Made by a program: the position numbers and the translations under genes | The notes under the pieces: generated by a model | Told to the model about the DNA's origin: nothing | The model's database searches: none | The model's input: only the letters and a program-made list of their open reading frames with translations | Shown: piece by piece, positions 21,216 to 30,549 of the stretch | Position numbering within the stretch: position 1 is the stretch's first letter | Layout: each line of letters begins with the position of its first letter | From: Streptomycetaceae bacterium | GTDB taxonomy: Bacteria > Actinomycetota > Actinomycetes > Nanopelagicales > Nanopelagicaceae | Reading direction: 5' to 3' | NCBI GenBank assembly: GCA_027488575.1 | Contig: JAIYBJ010000026.1 | Coordinates: 1 to 47,039 of the forward strand | Length of the DNA: 47,039 bases

Positions 21216-23263
21216 TTCAATAACTTCTTAGCTGTCGCCACAACGTTATCAACATTAAAGCCAAATTCGTTGAACAAAACATTGGCTGTTGCCGATGCTC
21301 CGTAATGTTCTAGAGAAATACTAACTCCGCGATCTCCAACGTAGTCACGCCATCCTTGAGCAATTCCTGCTTCGATGCTTACACGGGCATGCACAGCAGG
21401 AGGAAGTACTTCATCTTTGTAACCCTGATCTTGCTCGTTAAACCATTCAAAGCATGGAATGCTCACAACACGAGTTGGGACACCTGATTCTTCAAGAACT
21501 TGAGCACTCTGAACTGCAAGTGCAACTTCGGAACCAGTAGCCATCAAGATTAACTGCGCAGATTTACTCGCTTCCTTGAGAATATAGGCACCACGAGCTA
21601 CGCCATCTACCGAATTGAATTCTTTGCGATCAAAGACTGGCAAGTTTTGACGTGACAATAAAATTCCAGATGCCTTGCCTCTTTTAATGATGATTTTCCA
21701 TGCGGCAGCTACTTCGTTCGCATCCGCTGGTCGAATAACATCAAAATCTGGAATTGCGCGTAATGCAGCAAAGTGTTCAACAGGTTGGTGAGTTGGTCCA
21801 TCTTCACCGAGACCGATTGAATCATGCGTCCACACAAAAATGGATGGTAGTTTCATGAGAGCAGCCAAGCGAACTGCTGGTCGCATGTAATCGCTAAACA
21901 CAGCGAAAGTTCCACCGAAAGCTTTTGTTAATCCACTGAGTGCAATTCCATTGAGTATCGAACCCATTGCATGCTCTCTGATACCGAAATGAATTACTCG
22001 GCCATAAGGGTTAGCACCCTTCATCGCACTTGATGATGGAAGGAAAGAACCACCATTTTCGATACTCGTGTTATTGCTCTCAGCTAAATCTGCTGAACCA
22101 CCCCACATTTCAGGAAGTTTCTGTGCAAGTGCGTTGATGACATCTCCAGAAGCCTTGCGAGTAGCTACATCTTTGCCCGCCTCAAAATTAGGAACGAGCG
22201 AATCCCAATCTGCCGGCAATTCATTACTGATAATTCTTGTTAGTGTTTTTGCACGTTCCGGTTCGCTTGATTTCCAATTTTCAAATCGTTTGTTCCAATT
22301 ATCGTGGGCAGTTGCTCCGCGTTTTCTTACAAGACGGGCATGTGTAAGCAAGTTTTCAGGAAAAGCAAAGTGCTCTTCCGGGTTTAATCCAAGTTCTTTC
22401 TTTGTTGCAGATATTTCCTCCGCGCCTAGGGCTGAACCATGCGATTTCGATGTACCACGTGCATTAGGCGCAGGCCAGGCGATAACAGTCTTCAAGCGAA
22501 TAAGTGTTGGCTGCTTAAGATTTTGAGCGGCGCTACTCATGGCTTTATCAAGATTAACTAAATCAACGTCTCCATTAGGCAGCGCTGCTACCTCGATTAC
22601 TTCCCATCCATACGCGCGATAACGTGCAGAAACATCTTCTGTGAATGCGACATGGGTATCGCCTTCGATTGAAATTCGGTTATCGTCATAGATAACGTTC
22701 AACGAACCCAAAGCTTGTGTTCCCGCTAGGGAAGCTGCTTCGCTACTTACACCTTCTTGGAGATCTCCATCTGAACAGATCACCCATACTTTGTGATCGA
22801 ACAAAGATGTTCCATCAGTAGTTGTCGGATCAAACAAACCACGTTCAAATCGTGTTGCCATAGCCATACCCACGGCAGTTGAAACCCCTTGACCGAGTGG
22901 GCCAGTTGTCATTTCAACTCCAGCTGTGTGCCCGTATTCTGGATGGCCAGGAGTTAGCGAACCCCACGTGCGAAATTCTTGTAAATCCTTTAGTTCTAAT
23001 CCGTACCCACTAAGAAATAGTTGGGTGTACAAAGTCATTGAAGTGTGACCGCAGGAAAGAATAAATCTATCGCGGCCAATCCAATGTGGATCATTAGGAT
23101 CGTGAACTAGGTGACGCTGAAAGAGCAGGTAGGCAACAGGGGCAAGTGACATAGCGGTTCCAGGATGACCATTGCCAACTTTTTGCACAGCATCCATAGC
23201 CAAGGCGCGAGCATGTGAAATTACTAAATCATCTTCTGGCATCCAATTGGATATTTCGCTCAT
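21212..23263 (-). CDS. tkt: Transketolase
   Basis: 683 residues, thiamine diphosphate enzyme of the non-oxidative pentose phosphate pathway. The N-terminal NGHPGTAMSLAP (31-42), the ThDP/Mg motif GDGDLQEG-like SDGDLQEGVSSEA (near 163) and the Pyr domain with GIREHAMGSILNG and THDSIGLGEDGPTHQPVEH are conserved. Starts 4 nt after the ctaA stop, and the tal start overlaps its stop, so it is part of one minus-strand operon. Confidence 0.97.
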   Translation of the reverse strand: MSEISNWMPEDDLVISHARALAMDAVQKVGNGHPGTAMSLAPVAYLLFQRHLVHDPNDPHWIGRDRFILSCGHTSMTLYTQLFLSGYGLELKDLQEFRTWGSLTPGHPEYGHTAGVEMTTGPLGQGVSTAVGMAMATRFERGLFDPTTTDGTSLFDHKVWVICSDGDLQEGVSSEAASLAGTQALGSLNVIYDDNRISIEGDTHVAFTEDVSARYRAYGWEVIEVAALPNGDVDLVNLDKAMSSAAQNLKQPTLIRLKTVIAWPAPNARGTSKSHGSALGAEEISATKKELGLNPEEHFAFPENLLTHARLVRKRGATAHDNWNKRFENWKSSEPERAKTLTRIISNELPADWDSLVPNFEAGKDVATRKASGDVINALAQKLPEMWGGSADLAESNNTSIENGGSFLPSSSAMKGANPYGRVIHFGIREHAMGSILNGIALSGLTKAFGGTFAVFSDYMRPAVRLAALMKLPSIFVWTHDSIGLGEDGPTHQPVEHFAALRAIPDFDVIRPADANEVAAAWKIIIKRGKASGILLSRQNLPVFDRKEFNSVDGVARGAYILKEASKSAQLILMATGSEVALAVQSAQVLEESGVPTRVVSIPCFEWFNEQDQGYKDEVLPPAVHARVSIEAGIAQGWRDYVGDRGVSISLEHYGASATANVLFNEFGFNVDNVVATAKKLLK

Positions 23264-23267
23264 CTAA

Positions 23268-24143
23268 CTAGCTCACTCTCTTTGGTTGTCTGGAAACAGA
23301 TAGCCATACTTTCCAAGCGGAAATCCACACCAGTGTGGAACCAAGTATGTGTAAAGCCACGATAACTTCTGGCAATCCTAGGAAGTACTGGATGTATCCA
23401 AGAGTTCCTTGAAGCAAAGAAATAAGGAAGAAATACTTAAGCAATCGCTTCGTTGTAGATGGTGTTGTAGAGGAAATTATGTATGCCAGCGACAGCCCCA
23501 ACAGAGCAATTACGAGATCGGCGTGTAGCCAAGAAATCGTCCTTTCGTCTAGACCAAAACGTGGTGAAGTAACATCACCAGCATGTGGACCAGATCCCGT
23601 GACAATTGTTCCAACGACGATCACTGCAAAGGTTAGAAGTACATGCGAGCGAGCTAAAAGATGAAGAGTGTTTTTTTCTAGTTTCTTCCACTCATATTCG
23701 TTTTTAGCTTTAGTTAAAAGCGATTGCGCTCCCGCAATTAAAATGATGGAAAGTATAAAGTGTGCGGCAACGGTTGCTGGATGAAGATCTGTTAATACTG
23801 TGATTCCACCTAGTATGGCTTGTCCAAAAATTCCGGCGAATTGACCAAGAACTAGTAATCGCAAATCTTTTCGCCTGCTGATTAGCACCGCCAGAATTGA
23901 TAGTGCACACGCAAGAACTAAAGCAAAGGTAAGTAATCGATTTCCAAATTCAATCCACGCATTAAAGCCTTCTATTTGTTCTTCCACTGGCGTATACGAA
24001 CCTTCGACGCACTCTGGCCATGTGGGGCAACCTAAACCCGAACCGGTTACTCGAACTATTCCACCGGTTAGAACAATTCCTGTTTGGAAAACGAGCAGAA
24101 CTCGAATAATTGCCACTAACCGTCTGCGGGCAAATTCAGTCAT
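23268..24143 (-). CDS. ctaA: Heme A synthase
   Basis: 291-residue multi-pass membrane protein (about eight hydrophobic helices) of the COX15/CtaA family, oxidising the heme O methyl group to the formyl of heme A for aa3 oxidase. The N-terminal signature VRVTGSGLGCPTWPEC with its Cys pair and the repeated helix-His patterns support the call. First gene of ctaA-tkt-tal-pgi, divergent from sufR. ctaB, which often lies between ctaA and tkt in actinobacteria, is not here. Confidence 0.93.
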   Translation of the reverse strand: MTEFARRRLVAIIRVLLVFQTGIVLTGGIVRVTGSGLGCPTWPECVEGSYTPVEEQIEGFNAWIEFGNRLLTFALVLACALSILAVLISRRKDLRLLVLGQFAGIFGQAILGGITVLTDLHPATVAAHFILSIILIAGAQSLLTKAKNEYEWKKLEKNTLHLLARSHVLLTFAVIVVGTIVTGSGPHAGDVTSPRFGLDERTISWLHADLVIALLGLSLAYIISSTTPSTTKRLLKYFFLISLLQGTLGYIQYFLGLPEVIVALHILGSTLVWISAWKVWLSVSRQPKRVS

Positions 24144-24149
24144 AGGGCT

Positions 24150-24155
24150 AGCCTA
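24150..24155 (-). promoter_or_regulatory. -10 element for leaderless ctaA mRNA
   Basis: On the minus strand TAGGCT is followed by 6 nt and the ctaA ATG at 24143, with no Shine-Dalgarno. Same geometry as polA and argC. No clear -35. Confidence 0.45.
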
Positions 24156-24225
24156 GATTGGCTCGGCAGTGAGGTGAGGTCATTTTCTCTGCGCGCCTCG
24201 AGTGGTAAGAATCATCTATTTAAGA

Positions 24226-24240
24226 CACAATACTGTTGTG
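24226..24240 (+). promoter_or_regulatory. Probable SufR operator on the sufR start codon
   Basis: Perfect inverted repeat CACAA-TACTG-TTGTG; the right arm contains the GTG start codon at 24238. A weak -10 (CACAAT, 24226-24231) lies inside it. It resembles the ACAC/GTGT-type palindromes reported for actinobacterial SufR, so autorepression of the suf operon is the likely role. Confidence 0.55.
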
Positions 24241-24918
24241 AAAATAGCCACCGCACCAGCACTCAGCGAAGACATCCGTACTCGCGATGCCGTGGCTCGT
24301 TCCATCCTAGAAAATGGACCGTCAACGGCTGCTGCTCTTTCGGAAAAGCTAGGTTTCACCCCAGCTGGAATTCGCCGACACCTTGATGCACTCGTTGCTG
24401 ACGGAGTTTTAGAAGCTCGCGAACCCCACTCGGCGCTCATTCGCGGTCGCGGTCGCCCATCCAAAGTTTTTGTAATGACAGATGATGGACGTGAAAAATT
24501 TGAGCATTCTTATGACGATCTTGCTGTTGCTGCTCTGAAATACATGTCATCACAAATGGGAGAGCAGAGCATTAAGGCTTTCGCCGAAACCAGAGCTGAT
24601 GACATCATTAAAAAAGCAACAATGACAATGACGAAGCGTTCACATAAGAGCGAAGCGCTTGCAGAATTTTTAACCGAGCAGGGATATGCAGCAAGTGTGG
24701 CCGTTAAATCTCATGGTGAAGAGATATGCCAACACCATTGTCCTATCGCCCATGTTGCAGCAGAGTTTCCCCAATTATGTGAAGCCGAAACTCGCGCATT
24801 CTCAGAGTTACTCGGTACTCACGTTCAACGTTTAGCCACCATCGCACATGGCGATGGCGTCTGCACCACATTTATTCCAAAAACTGCACGTACATCAACC
24901 GCTAAGAAAGGCCGCTAA
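24238..24918 (+). CDS. sufR: Fe-S-sensing transcriptional repressor SufR
   Basis: 226 residues from the GTG at 24238; an upstream in-frame GTG at 24202 would precede the likely operator and is disfavoured. The N-terminal winged helix-turn-helix (about 12-75) reads [24 protein letters not shown]. The C-terminal part carries the cluster ligands CQHHC and further Cys residues (CEAE, GVCTTF) expected to hold a [4Fe-4S] cluster. Holo-SufR represses suf genes and derepresses when clusters are scarce. sufB starts on its last stop base (TAATG). Confidence 0.9.
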   Translation: MKIATAPALSEDIRTRDAVARSILENGPSTAAALSEKLGFTPAGIRRHLDALVADGVLEAREPHSALIRGRGRPSKVFVMTDDGREKFEHSYDDLAVAALKYMSSQMGEQSIKAFAETRADDIIKKATMTMTKRSHKSEALAEFLTEQGYAASVAVKSHGEEICQHHCPIAHVAAEFPQLCEAETRAFSELLGTHVQRLATIAHGDGVCTTFIPKTARTSTAKKGR

Positions 24919-26327
24919 TGACTATCGCGCATCCAGAACTAGAAGGTATTGGCAATTACGAATACGGCTGGGCTGATAAGAACGAAGCCAGTGATAATGC
25001 CAAGCGAGGAATTAGCGAAGAGGTTGTGCGCGATATCTCTGCTAAGAAGTCCGAGCCACAATGGATGCTCGATCTTCGTTTGAAAGGTTTATCGCTCTTT
25101 GAAAAGAAGCCAATGCCTACGTGGGGTTCAGATTTATCAGGAATTTTCTTCGACACAATTAAGTACTTTGTGCGTTCGACAGAGAAGCAAGCGCAAACGT
25201 GGGAAGACCTACCTGATGATATTAAGAACACGTACGATCGTTTAGGTATTCCAGAAGCAGAGAAACAACGCTTAGTTTCAGGTGTTGCGGCGCAGTACGA
25301 ATCAGAGGTTGTTTATCACTCGATTCGCGAAGATTTAGAAGCCCAAGGTGTGATCTTCCTAGATACTGATTCTGGTTTGCGCGAGCACCCAGAGTTGTTT
25401 AAAGAGTATTTCGGAACAGTTATTCCTGTTGGCGATAATAAGTTTGCTGCACTAAATACATCGGTGTGGTCAGGTGGATCTTTCATCTACGTTCCAAAGG
25501 GCGTGCACGTTGATATTCCTCTTCAGGCTTATTTCCGAATTAACACTGAAAACATGGGTCAATTTGAGCGAACATTGATCATCGCCGATGAGGATTCATA
25601 CATTCACTACGTAGAAGGTTGCACAGCGCCGATTTACAAATCAGACTCTCTGCACAGCGCCGTTGTTGAAATCATTGTTAAAAAAGGCGCACGAGTTCGT
25701 TACACAACAATTCAAAATTGGTCGAATAACGTCTATAACCTAGTAACTAAGCGCGCAACATGTGCTGAAGGTGCAACGATGGAGTGGGTCGATGGAAATA
25801 TCGGTTCAAAGGTCACGATGAAGTATCCAGCTATTTTCTTGATGGGACCTCACGCAAAGGGCGAAACGCTTTCCTTAGCTTTTGCAGGAGAAGGACAACA
25901 TCAAGACTCTGGCGCGAAGATGGTTCACGCCGCTCCATACACATCATCAACTGTTATCTCTAAGTCAGTTGCACGTGGTGGAGGTCGAACCTCGTATCGC
26001 GGTTTGGTGCAAATACAAGAAGGTGCACATCATTCAAAGAGCACCGTAAAGTGCGATGCCCTACTCGTAGACACAATCTCTCGTTCAGATACGTACCCAT
26101 ATGTGGATGTCCGTGAAGATGATGTTTCAATGGGTCACGAAGCGACTGTTTCAAAAGTTAGCGATGATCAGTTGTTCTATCTGATGTCACGCGGTTTAAC
26201 TGAAGATGAAGCCATGGCGATGATTGTGCGCGGGTTCATTGAACCAATTGCACGAGAACTTCCTATGGAATACGCACTCGAATTAAATCGCTTGATTGAG
26301 CTTCAAATGGAAGGCGCTGTTGGTTAA
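24918..26327 (+). CDS. sufB: Fe-S cluster assembly scaffold SufB
   Basis: 469 residues, beta-helix core scaffold on which [4Fe-4S] clusters form with SufC and SufD. Conserved segments [21 protein letters not shown] (containing the conserved Cys), [11 protein letters not shown] and the C-terminal [22 protein letters not shown] are clear. No intein is inserted, unlike mycobacterial SufB. Overlaps sufR and sufD by one base each (TAATG), implying coupled translation and matched amounts. Confidence 0.97.
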   Translation: MTIAHPELEGIGNYEYGWADKNEASDNAKRGISEEVVRDISAKKSEPQWMLDLRLKGLSLFEKKPMPTWGSDLSGIFFDTIKYFVRSTEKQAQTWEDLPDDIKNTYDRLGIPEAEKQRLVSGVAAQYESEVVYHSIREDLEAQGVIFLDTDSGLREHPELFKEYFGTVIPVGDNKFAALNTSVWSGGSFIYVPKGVHVDIPLQAYFRINTENMGQFERTLIIADEDSYIHYVEGCTAPIYKSDSLHSAVVEIIVKKGARVRYTTIQNWSNNVYNLVTKRATCAEGATMEWVDGNIGSKVTMKYPAIFLMGPHAKGETLSLAFAGEGQHQDSGAKMVHAAPYTSSTVISKSVARGGGRTSYRGLVQIQEGAHHSKSTVKCDALLVDTISRSDTYPYVDVREDDVSMGHEATVSKVSDDQLFYLMSRGLTEDEAMAMIVRGFIEPIARELPMEYALELNRLIELQMEGAVG

Positions 26328-27418
26328 TGAGCGTCCTTACTTCAAATATTTTAGTTCCACACGGCAGGGAAGAGGCGTGGCGATTCACCCCTCTCAATCG
26401 TCTAAAGGGATTACACGATGGTTCTGCAGCAACAGCTACCCATCGTTCTTTGTCCCTTAATTCATCACCGGTATCAGGAGTTACTTTCGAAAGAGTTTCA
26501 AGGGAGTTACTGCCATCGCTCGGTGCAACTGATGACGCGATTATGAATCGTGTTCGTGAATTGTCCAGCGATGTTGCCGTGCTTAAAGTTGCCGCCAATA
26601 CCGAAGTAAGTGAACCGATTCATTTGACTAGAAAATCTTTCGATCTCGCTTCAGCTGAATATTCACGAGTTCTCATTCATGTTGGCTCTAATGCCCGAGC
26701 AACTGTCATTGCTTCTAATACAGGCGACACCCTCTTAGCAGAGGACATTGAATTCAAGGTTGAATCTGGGGCGTCACTAACTTTTGTAACTCTTCAAGAG
26801 TGGGATTCGCAGACAGTACATGTGGCAAAGCATCACGCGATCGTGGATAAAGACGCCGTCTTTAAATCAATCACAGTCACAATCGGTGGTTCAGTTGTTC
26901 GCTTGCTGCCAACGGTTGAGTTCACCGGTTCCGGAGCAGACGCACAATTGCTGGGTGTTTACTTTGCAACCAGTGGACAATTCTTTGAGCATCGAATCTT
27001 TGTTGATCACTGTGTTCCGCAAGCCAAGTCTCGCGTAAATTACAAGGGTGCCTTGTCTGGCGATAAAGCTCACACAGTGTGGATCGGCGATGTTTTTATC
27101 CGAGCCAATGCAGAGGGAACAGATACGTACGAACTTAACCGAAATTTGCTTCTAACTGATGGTGCTCGCGCAGATTCTGTGCCAAACCTTGAAATTGAAA
27201 CTGGAGAGATTGTTGGCGCAGGCCATGCAAGCACAACTGGTCGCTTCGATGATGAGCAACTTTTCTATTTAATGTCTCGAGGAATCTCAATAGAAGATGC
27301 ACGCCGCTTGGTTGTGCGAGGTTTCTTTAGTGAAATTATAAACGAAATTTCCGACTCCGAAGTTCAAGAACGCCTAATGAATCGCATTGACTCTGAGTTA
27401 ATCAAGGTAGGTGCATAA
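26327..27418 (+). CDS. sufD: Fe-S cluster assembly protein SufD
   Basis: 363 residues, paralogue of SufB and partner in the SufBC2D complex. Shared features include the LNRNLLLTDGARADSVPNLEIE stretch (conserved Asp and His region in [22 protein letters not shown]) and the C-terminal VRGFFSEII segment. Its N-terminal part is variable as usual. Coupled by TAATG to sufB; the Rieske gene begins 2 nt after its stop. Confidence 0.94.
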   Translation: MSVLTSNILVPHGREEAWRFTPLNRLKGLHDGSAATATHRSLSLNSSPVSGVTFERVSRELLPSLGATDDAIMNRVRELSSDVAVLKVAANTEVSEPIHLTRKSFDLASAEYSRVLIHVGSNARATVIASNTGDTLLAEDIEFKVESGASLTFVTLQEWDSQTVHVAKHHAIVDKDAVFKSITVTIGGSVVRLLPTVEFTGSGADAQLLGVYFATSGQFFEHRIFVDHCVPQAKSRVNYKGALSGDKAHTVWIGDVFIRANAEGTDTYELNRNLLLTDGARADSVPNLEIETGEIVGAGHASTTGRFDDEQLFYLMSRGISIEDARRLVVRGFFSEIINEISDSEVQERLMNRIDSELIKVGA

Positions 27419-27419
27419 G

Positions 27420-27719
27420 GTGAGTTCAGTTAATTTCTCTGCGATGCAAGATCGCAAGCCAGTTAAGGTAAATGTTAATGGTGAAGATATTTGCCTCACA
27501 CGTATCGGGGATCAAGTTTTTGCAATAGGTGACCTGTGCACTCATTCAGATGCTTCACTCTCCGAAGGCGACGTTACTGATTACAAGATCGAATGTTGGC
27601 TACACGGAGCTGAATTCGATCTCCGAACAGGTGAAGCACTTACGTTGCCTGCCAACATACCTGCGAAGACTTACCCCGTGACAGTTGTAAATGACGTTGT
27701 TGAAGTTCAAGTTAACTAA
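27420..27719 (+). CDS. Rieske-type [2Fe-2S] ferredoxin in the suf operon
   Basis: 99 residues from the GTG at 27420; an overlapping GTG at 27411 would add three residues. Rieske ligands are CTH (C-x-H) and CWLH (C-x2-H) about 18 residues apart, as in the non-heme dioxygenase ferredoxin subunits. Such a gene sits between sufD and sufC in many actinobacterial suf operons; it may supply electrons for cluster assembly, which is inference. Soluble, no signal peptide. Confidence 0.9.
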   Translation: MSSVNFSAMQDRKPVKVNVNGEDICLTRIGDQVFAIGDLCTHSDASLSEGDVTDYKIECWLHGAEFDLRTGEALTLPANIPAKTYPVTVVNDVVEVQVN

Positions 27720-27759
27720 GAATTAGACCAAACCACACACTAGAGATATCAGGATAAAA

Positions 27760-28512
27760 ATGAGCACACTAGAGATTCGTAACCTTCAAGTTTCCGTCGA
27801 CACCGAAAATGGCGCAGTTGAAATTCTAAAGGGCGTTGATTTAACGATTAAGTCCGGTGAGACACATGCGATTATGGGACCAAATGGTTCAGGAAAATCT
27901 ACTCTTGCTTATTCAATCGCTGGGCATCCTAAGTACACAATTACTGGTGGTTCAGTAACTCTAGATGGTGCAGATGTTCTGGACATGAGCGTTGATGAAC
28001 GTGCAAAAGCCGGATTGTTTCTAGCTATGCAATATCCAGTAGAGGTACCGGGAGTATCAGTTTCAAACTTCTTGCGAACCGCGGCTACAGCTCTACGCGG
28101 TGAAGCACCAAAACTTCGTACATGGGTATCAGAAGTTAAAGACGCAATGGACGCTCTTTCAATAGATCCTAGCTTTGCTCAAAGAAATGTAAATGAAGGT
28201 TTTTCTGGTGGCGAGAAGAAGCGTCATGAAATCATGCAACTTGAGTTGCTCAAGCCAAAGATTGCGATTCTTGATGAAACAGATTCAGGTCTTGATGTAG
28301 ACGCGCTGCGCATTGTTTCCGAAGGTGTCAATCGCGCCAAGGATGCAAACAATCTTGGAGTGCTTCTAATTACTCACTACACAAGAATTCTTCGTTATAT
28401 CAAGCCAGACTTTGTCCATGTTTTTGCGAACGGAAAAGTTGTCGAAGAAGGCGGCCCAGAGTTAGCAGACAAACTCGAAGCTCAAGGCTATGCCGAATAC
28501 GTCGGTAATTAA
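27760..28512 (+). CDS. sufC: Fe-S assembly ATPase SufC
   Basis: 250-residue ABC-type ATPase that drives SufBCD. Walker A GPNGSGKS (40-47), the SufC-typical signature FSGGEKKRHEIMQL and Walker B/D-loop LDETDSGLDVDAL are all canonical. No membrane segments, as expected for this soluble ABC protein. Separated from the Rieske gene by 40 nt; an AGGAT Shine-Dalgarno precedes the ATG. Confidence 0.97.
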   Translation: MSTLEIRNLQVSVDTENGAVEILKGVDLTIKSGETHAIMGPNGSGKSTLAYSIAGHPKYTITGGSVTLDGADVLDMSVDERAKAGLFLAMQYPVEVPGVSVSNFLRTAATALRGEAPKLRTWVSEVKDAMDALSIDPSFAQRNVNEGFSGGEKKRHEIMQLELLKPKIAILDETDSGLDVDALRIVSEGVNRAKDANNLGVLLITHYTRILRYIKPDFVHVFANGKVVEEGGPELADKLEAQGYAEYVGN

Positions 28513-28520
28513 TTAGTTTT

Positions 28521-29768
28521 ATGCCTCTTGATGTCGCTCGAATTCGCAAAGATTTTCCAATCTTCACGCGCACAATTCGCGACGGCAAAAAACTAATTTA
28601 TTTAGATAGCGGAGCAACCAGCCAGAAGCCACAAGTGGTTATTGATGCAGAAGTTGATTTCTACGCCAAGCACAATGCAGCTGCCCATCGTGGCGCTCAC
28701 CAGCTTGCAGAAGAAGCAACGGATCTGTTTGAAGCGTCCCGACAGACAGTAGCTAGTTTCCTTGGTGCAAAGAGTGAGGAAATTGTCTTTACTAAGGGCG
28801 CTACAGAGTCCCTTAATTTGCTCGCATACTCATTTAGCAATGCGGAACCTGGAAGCAAATTCTTCATCGGTCCTGAAAATTCTATTGTTGTTTCAGAGAT
28901 GGAACATCACGCTAATTTGATTCCGTGGCAGCAATTAGCAAAACGCAGTGGGGCAGAGTTAAAGTGGTTTGGCGTTACATCGGATGGCCGCTTGGATGAG
29001 TCAAAGATTGATTCTTTAATTACTGCAAATACTAAGATTGTTGCTCTTACTCAACAATCAAATGTGCTTGGAACAATAAATAACCTCGAGCAAATTATCA
29101 AAAAGGCTCATCAAGTTGGTGCAATTGTGATTATCGATGCGTGTCAGTCCGTTCCTCATATTCCTGTCGATGTCACCGAATTAGGTGCCGACTTCCTCGC
29201 TTTTTCTGGACACAAAATCTTGGGACCAACGGGTGTCGGTGTTCTGTGGGGTCGTTACGAGTTACTAAATGAATTACCGCCTTTCCTATTTGGTGGATCG
29301 ATGATTGAAAATGTAACAATGACTGATGCAACATGGGCGGAAGCTCCACGTAAGTTCGAGGCTGGCGTCCCTAACATGGCACAAGTTGTTGGACTAGCCG
29401 CAGCGATAAAGTACTTGCAAGCAATAGGTATCGAAGAAGTACATGAACACGAGAAAAACCTAACTGCATATTTATTAAAAGAGTTAGCGCAGATTTCTGG
29501 TGTATCAGTTGTGGGTCCTACAGATTTGTCACTACGCGGGGGAACAGTCTCGTTTACCGTTGACGGAATACATCCGCATGATCTTGGTCAGTACTTAGAT
29601 AGCGCAGGAATTGCAGTTCGAACAGGACACCATTGTGCGTGGCCACTTACTCGTGCGTTAGGGGTTCCTGCTACCACCCGAGCTTCTCTATATCTATACA
29701 ACGATAATTCAGATATTGATGCACTCGTCGTAGCCATCAATGAAGCCAAGAAATACTTTGGTCAATAA
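28521..29768 (+). CDS. sufS: Cysteine desulfurase SufS
   Basis: 415-residue group II cysteine desulfurase, PLP-dependent, mobilising sulfur from cysteine as persulfide. Lys232 in FSGHKILGPTGVG binds PLP and Cys372 in RTGHHCAWPL carries the persulfide; the short loop before Cys372 is typical of SufS rather than IscS. Starts 8 nt after sufC and overlaps sufU by one base. Confidence 0.96.
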   Translation: MPLDVARIRKDFPIFTRTIRDGKKLIYLDSGATSQKPQVVIDAEVDFYAKHNAAAHRGAHQLAEEATDLFEASRQTVASFLGAKSEEIVFTKGATESLNLLAYSFSNAEPGSKFFIGPENSIVVSEMEHHANLIPWQQLAKRSGAELKWFGVTSDGRLDESKIDSLITANTKIVALTQQSNVLGTINNLEQIIKKAHQVGAIVIIDACQSVPHIPVDVTELGADFLAFSGHKILGPTGVGVLWGRYELLNELPPFLFGGSMIENVTMTDATWAEAPRKFEAGVPNMAQVVGLAAAIKYLQAIGIEEVHEHEKNLTAYLLKELAQISGVSVVGPTDLSLRGGTVSFTVDGIHPHDLGQYLDSAGIAVRTGHHCAWPLTRALGVPATTRASLYLYNDNSDIDALVVAINEAKKYFGQ

Positions 29769-30208
29769 TGCAACTCGATAATTTGTATCAAGAGGTTATT
29801 CTCGATCACTATAAGCATCCTGAGAATAAGGGTCTCGCAGCTTCATATGATGCTCAGGTTCATCACATAAATCCCAGTTGTGGAGATGAGATCACTTTAA
29901 ATCTTACTTTACAAGGAGATAAGGTTTCGGCAATTTCCTGGGATGGAGTTGGATGCTCAATTTCCCAAGCAAGTGTTTCAATAATGAGTTCACTCATGTT
30001 GAATAAGAATCTTGAACAGGCTCAGATAATCCTTGATGATTTTATGTTGCTAATGCAGAGTAAAGGAATCGGTGCCCCCGATGAAGCCATTCTTGAAGAT
30101 GCGGTCGCCTTTGCAGGAGTTTCTCAGTACCCGGCGCGCATTAAATGCGCACTTTTAGGTTGGATGGCATTTAAGGATGCGTCAGTACAAGCACAAAAAA
30201 AGAACTAA
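29768..30208 (+). CDS. sufU: Zinc-dependent sulfurtransferase SufU
   Basis: 146 residues of the NifU-N/IscU fold. Zinc ligands Cys38 and Asp40 (PSCGDE), Cys63 (GVGCSISQAS) and Cys127 (RIKCALLGW) are present. The ~19-residue insertion relative to IscU marks it as SufU, which takes sulfur from SufS rather than acting as scaffold. Coupled to sufS by TAATG. Confidence 0.95.
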   Translation: MQLDNLYQEVILDHYKHPENKGLAASYDAQVHHINPSCGDEITLNLTLQGDKVSAISWDGVGCSISQASVSIMSSLMLNKNLEQAQIILDDFMLLMQSKGIGAPDEAILEDAVAFAGVSQYPARIKCALLGWMAFKDASVQAQKKN

Positions 30209-30235
30209 ACTAGGGCACATATAGAAGGGCGCAAT

Positions 30236-30547
30236 ATGACAACCAGCGTTGATGACGTAACTGAAGCAATGAAGGATGTAGTCGACCCAGAATTAGGAAT
30301 CAATGTTGTAGATCTGGGATTGATCTATGACGTTATGGTCGATGAATCAAATATTGCAGTCCTTAACATGACTCTCACATCTGCGGCATGTCCACTTCAA
30401 GATGTGATTGAAGATCAAACTCGTCAAGCACTTGCCGGAATGACAACTGATGTGAAAATTAATTGGGTATGGATGCCGCCTTGGGGACCAGACAAGATTT
30501 CAGATGATGGCCGTGAGCAACTAAGAGCGTTGGGATTCACGGTTTAG
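30236..30547 (+). CDS. sufT: SufT / MIP18-DUF59 Fe-S maturation factor
   Basis: 103 residues of the DUF59 family. VVDPELGINVVDLGLIY, NMTLTSAACPL with the conserved Cys, and the C-terminal WMPPWGPDKISDDGREQLRALGF are diagnostic. Involved in Fe-S protein maturation under high demand in Gram-positives. A GAAGGG ribosome site precedes the ATG. Confidence 0.94.
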   Translation: MTTSVDDVTEAMKDVVDPELGINVVDLGLIYDVMVDESNIAVLNMTLTSAACPLQDVIEDQTRQALAGMTTDVKINWVWMPPWGPDKISDDGREQLRALGFTV

Positions 30548-30549
30548 CA

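Noticed and set aside
24202-24237. GTG start for SufR at 24202
   Set aside because: The twelve extra residues are not family-like and the probable operator and -10 lie downstream of it.
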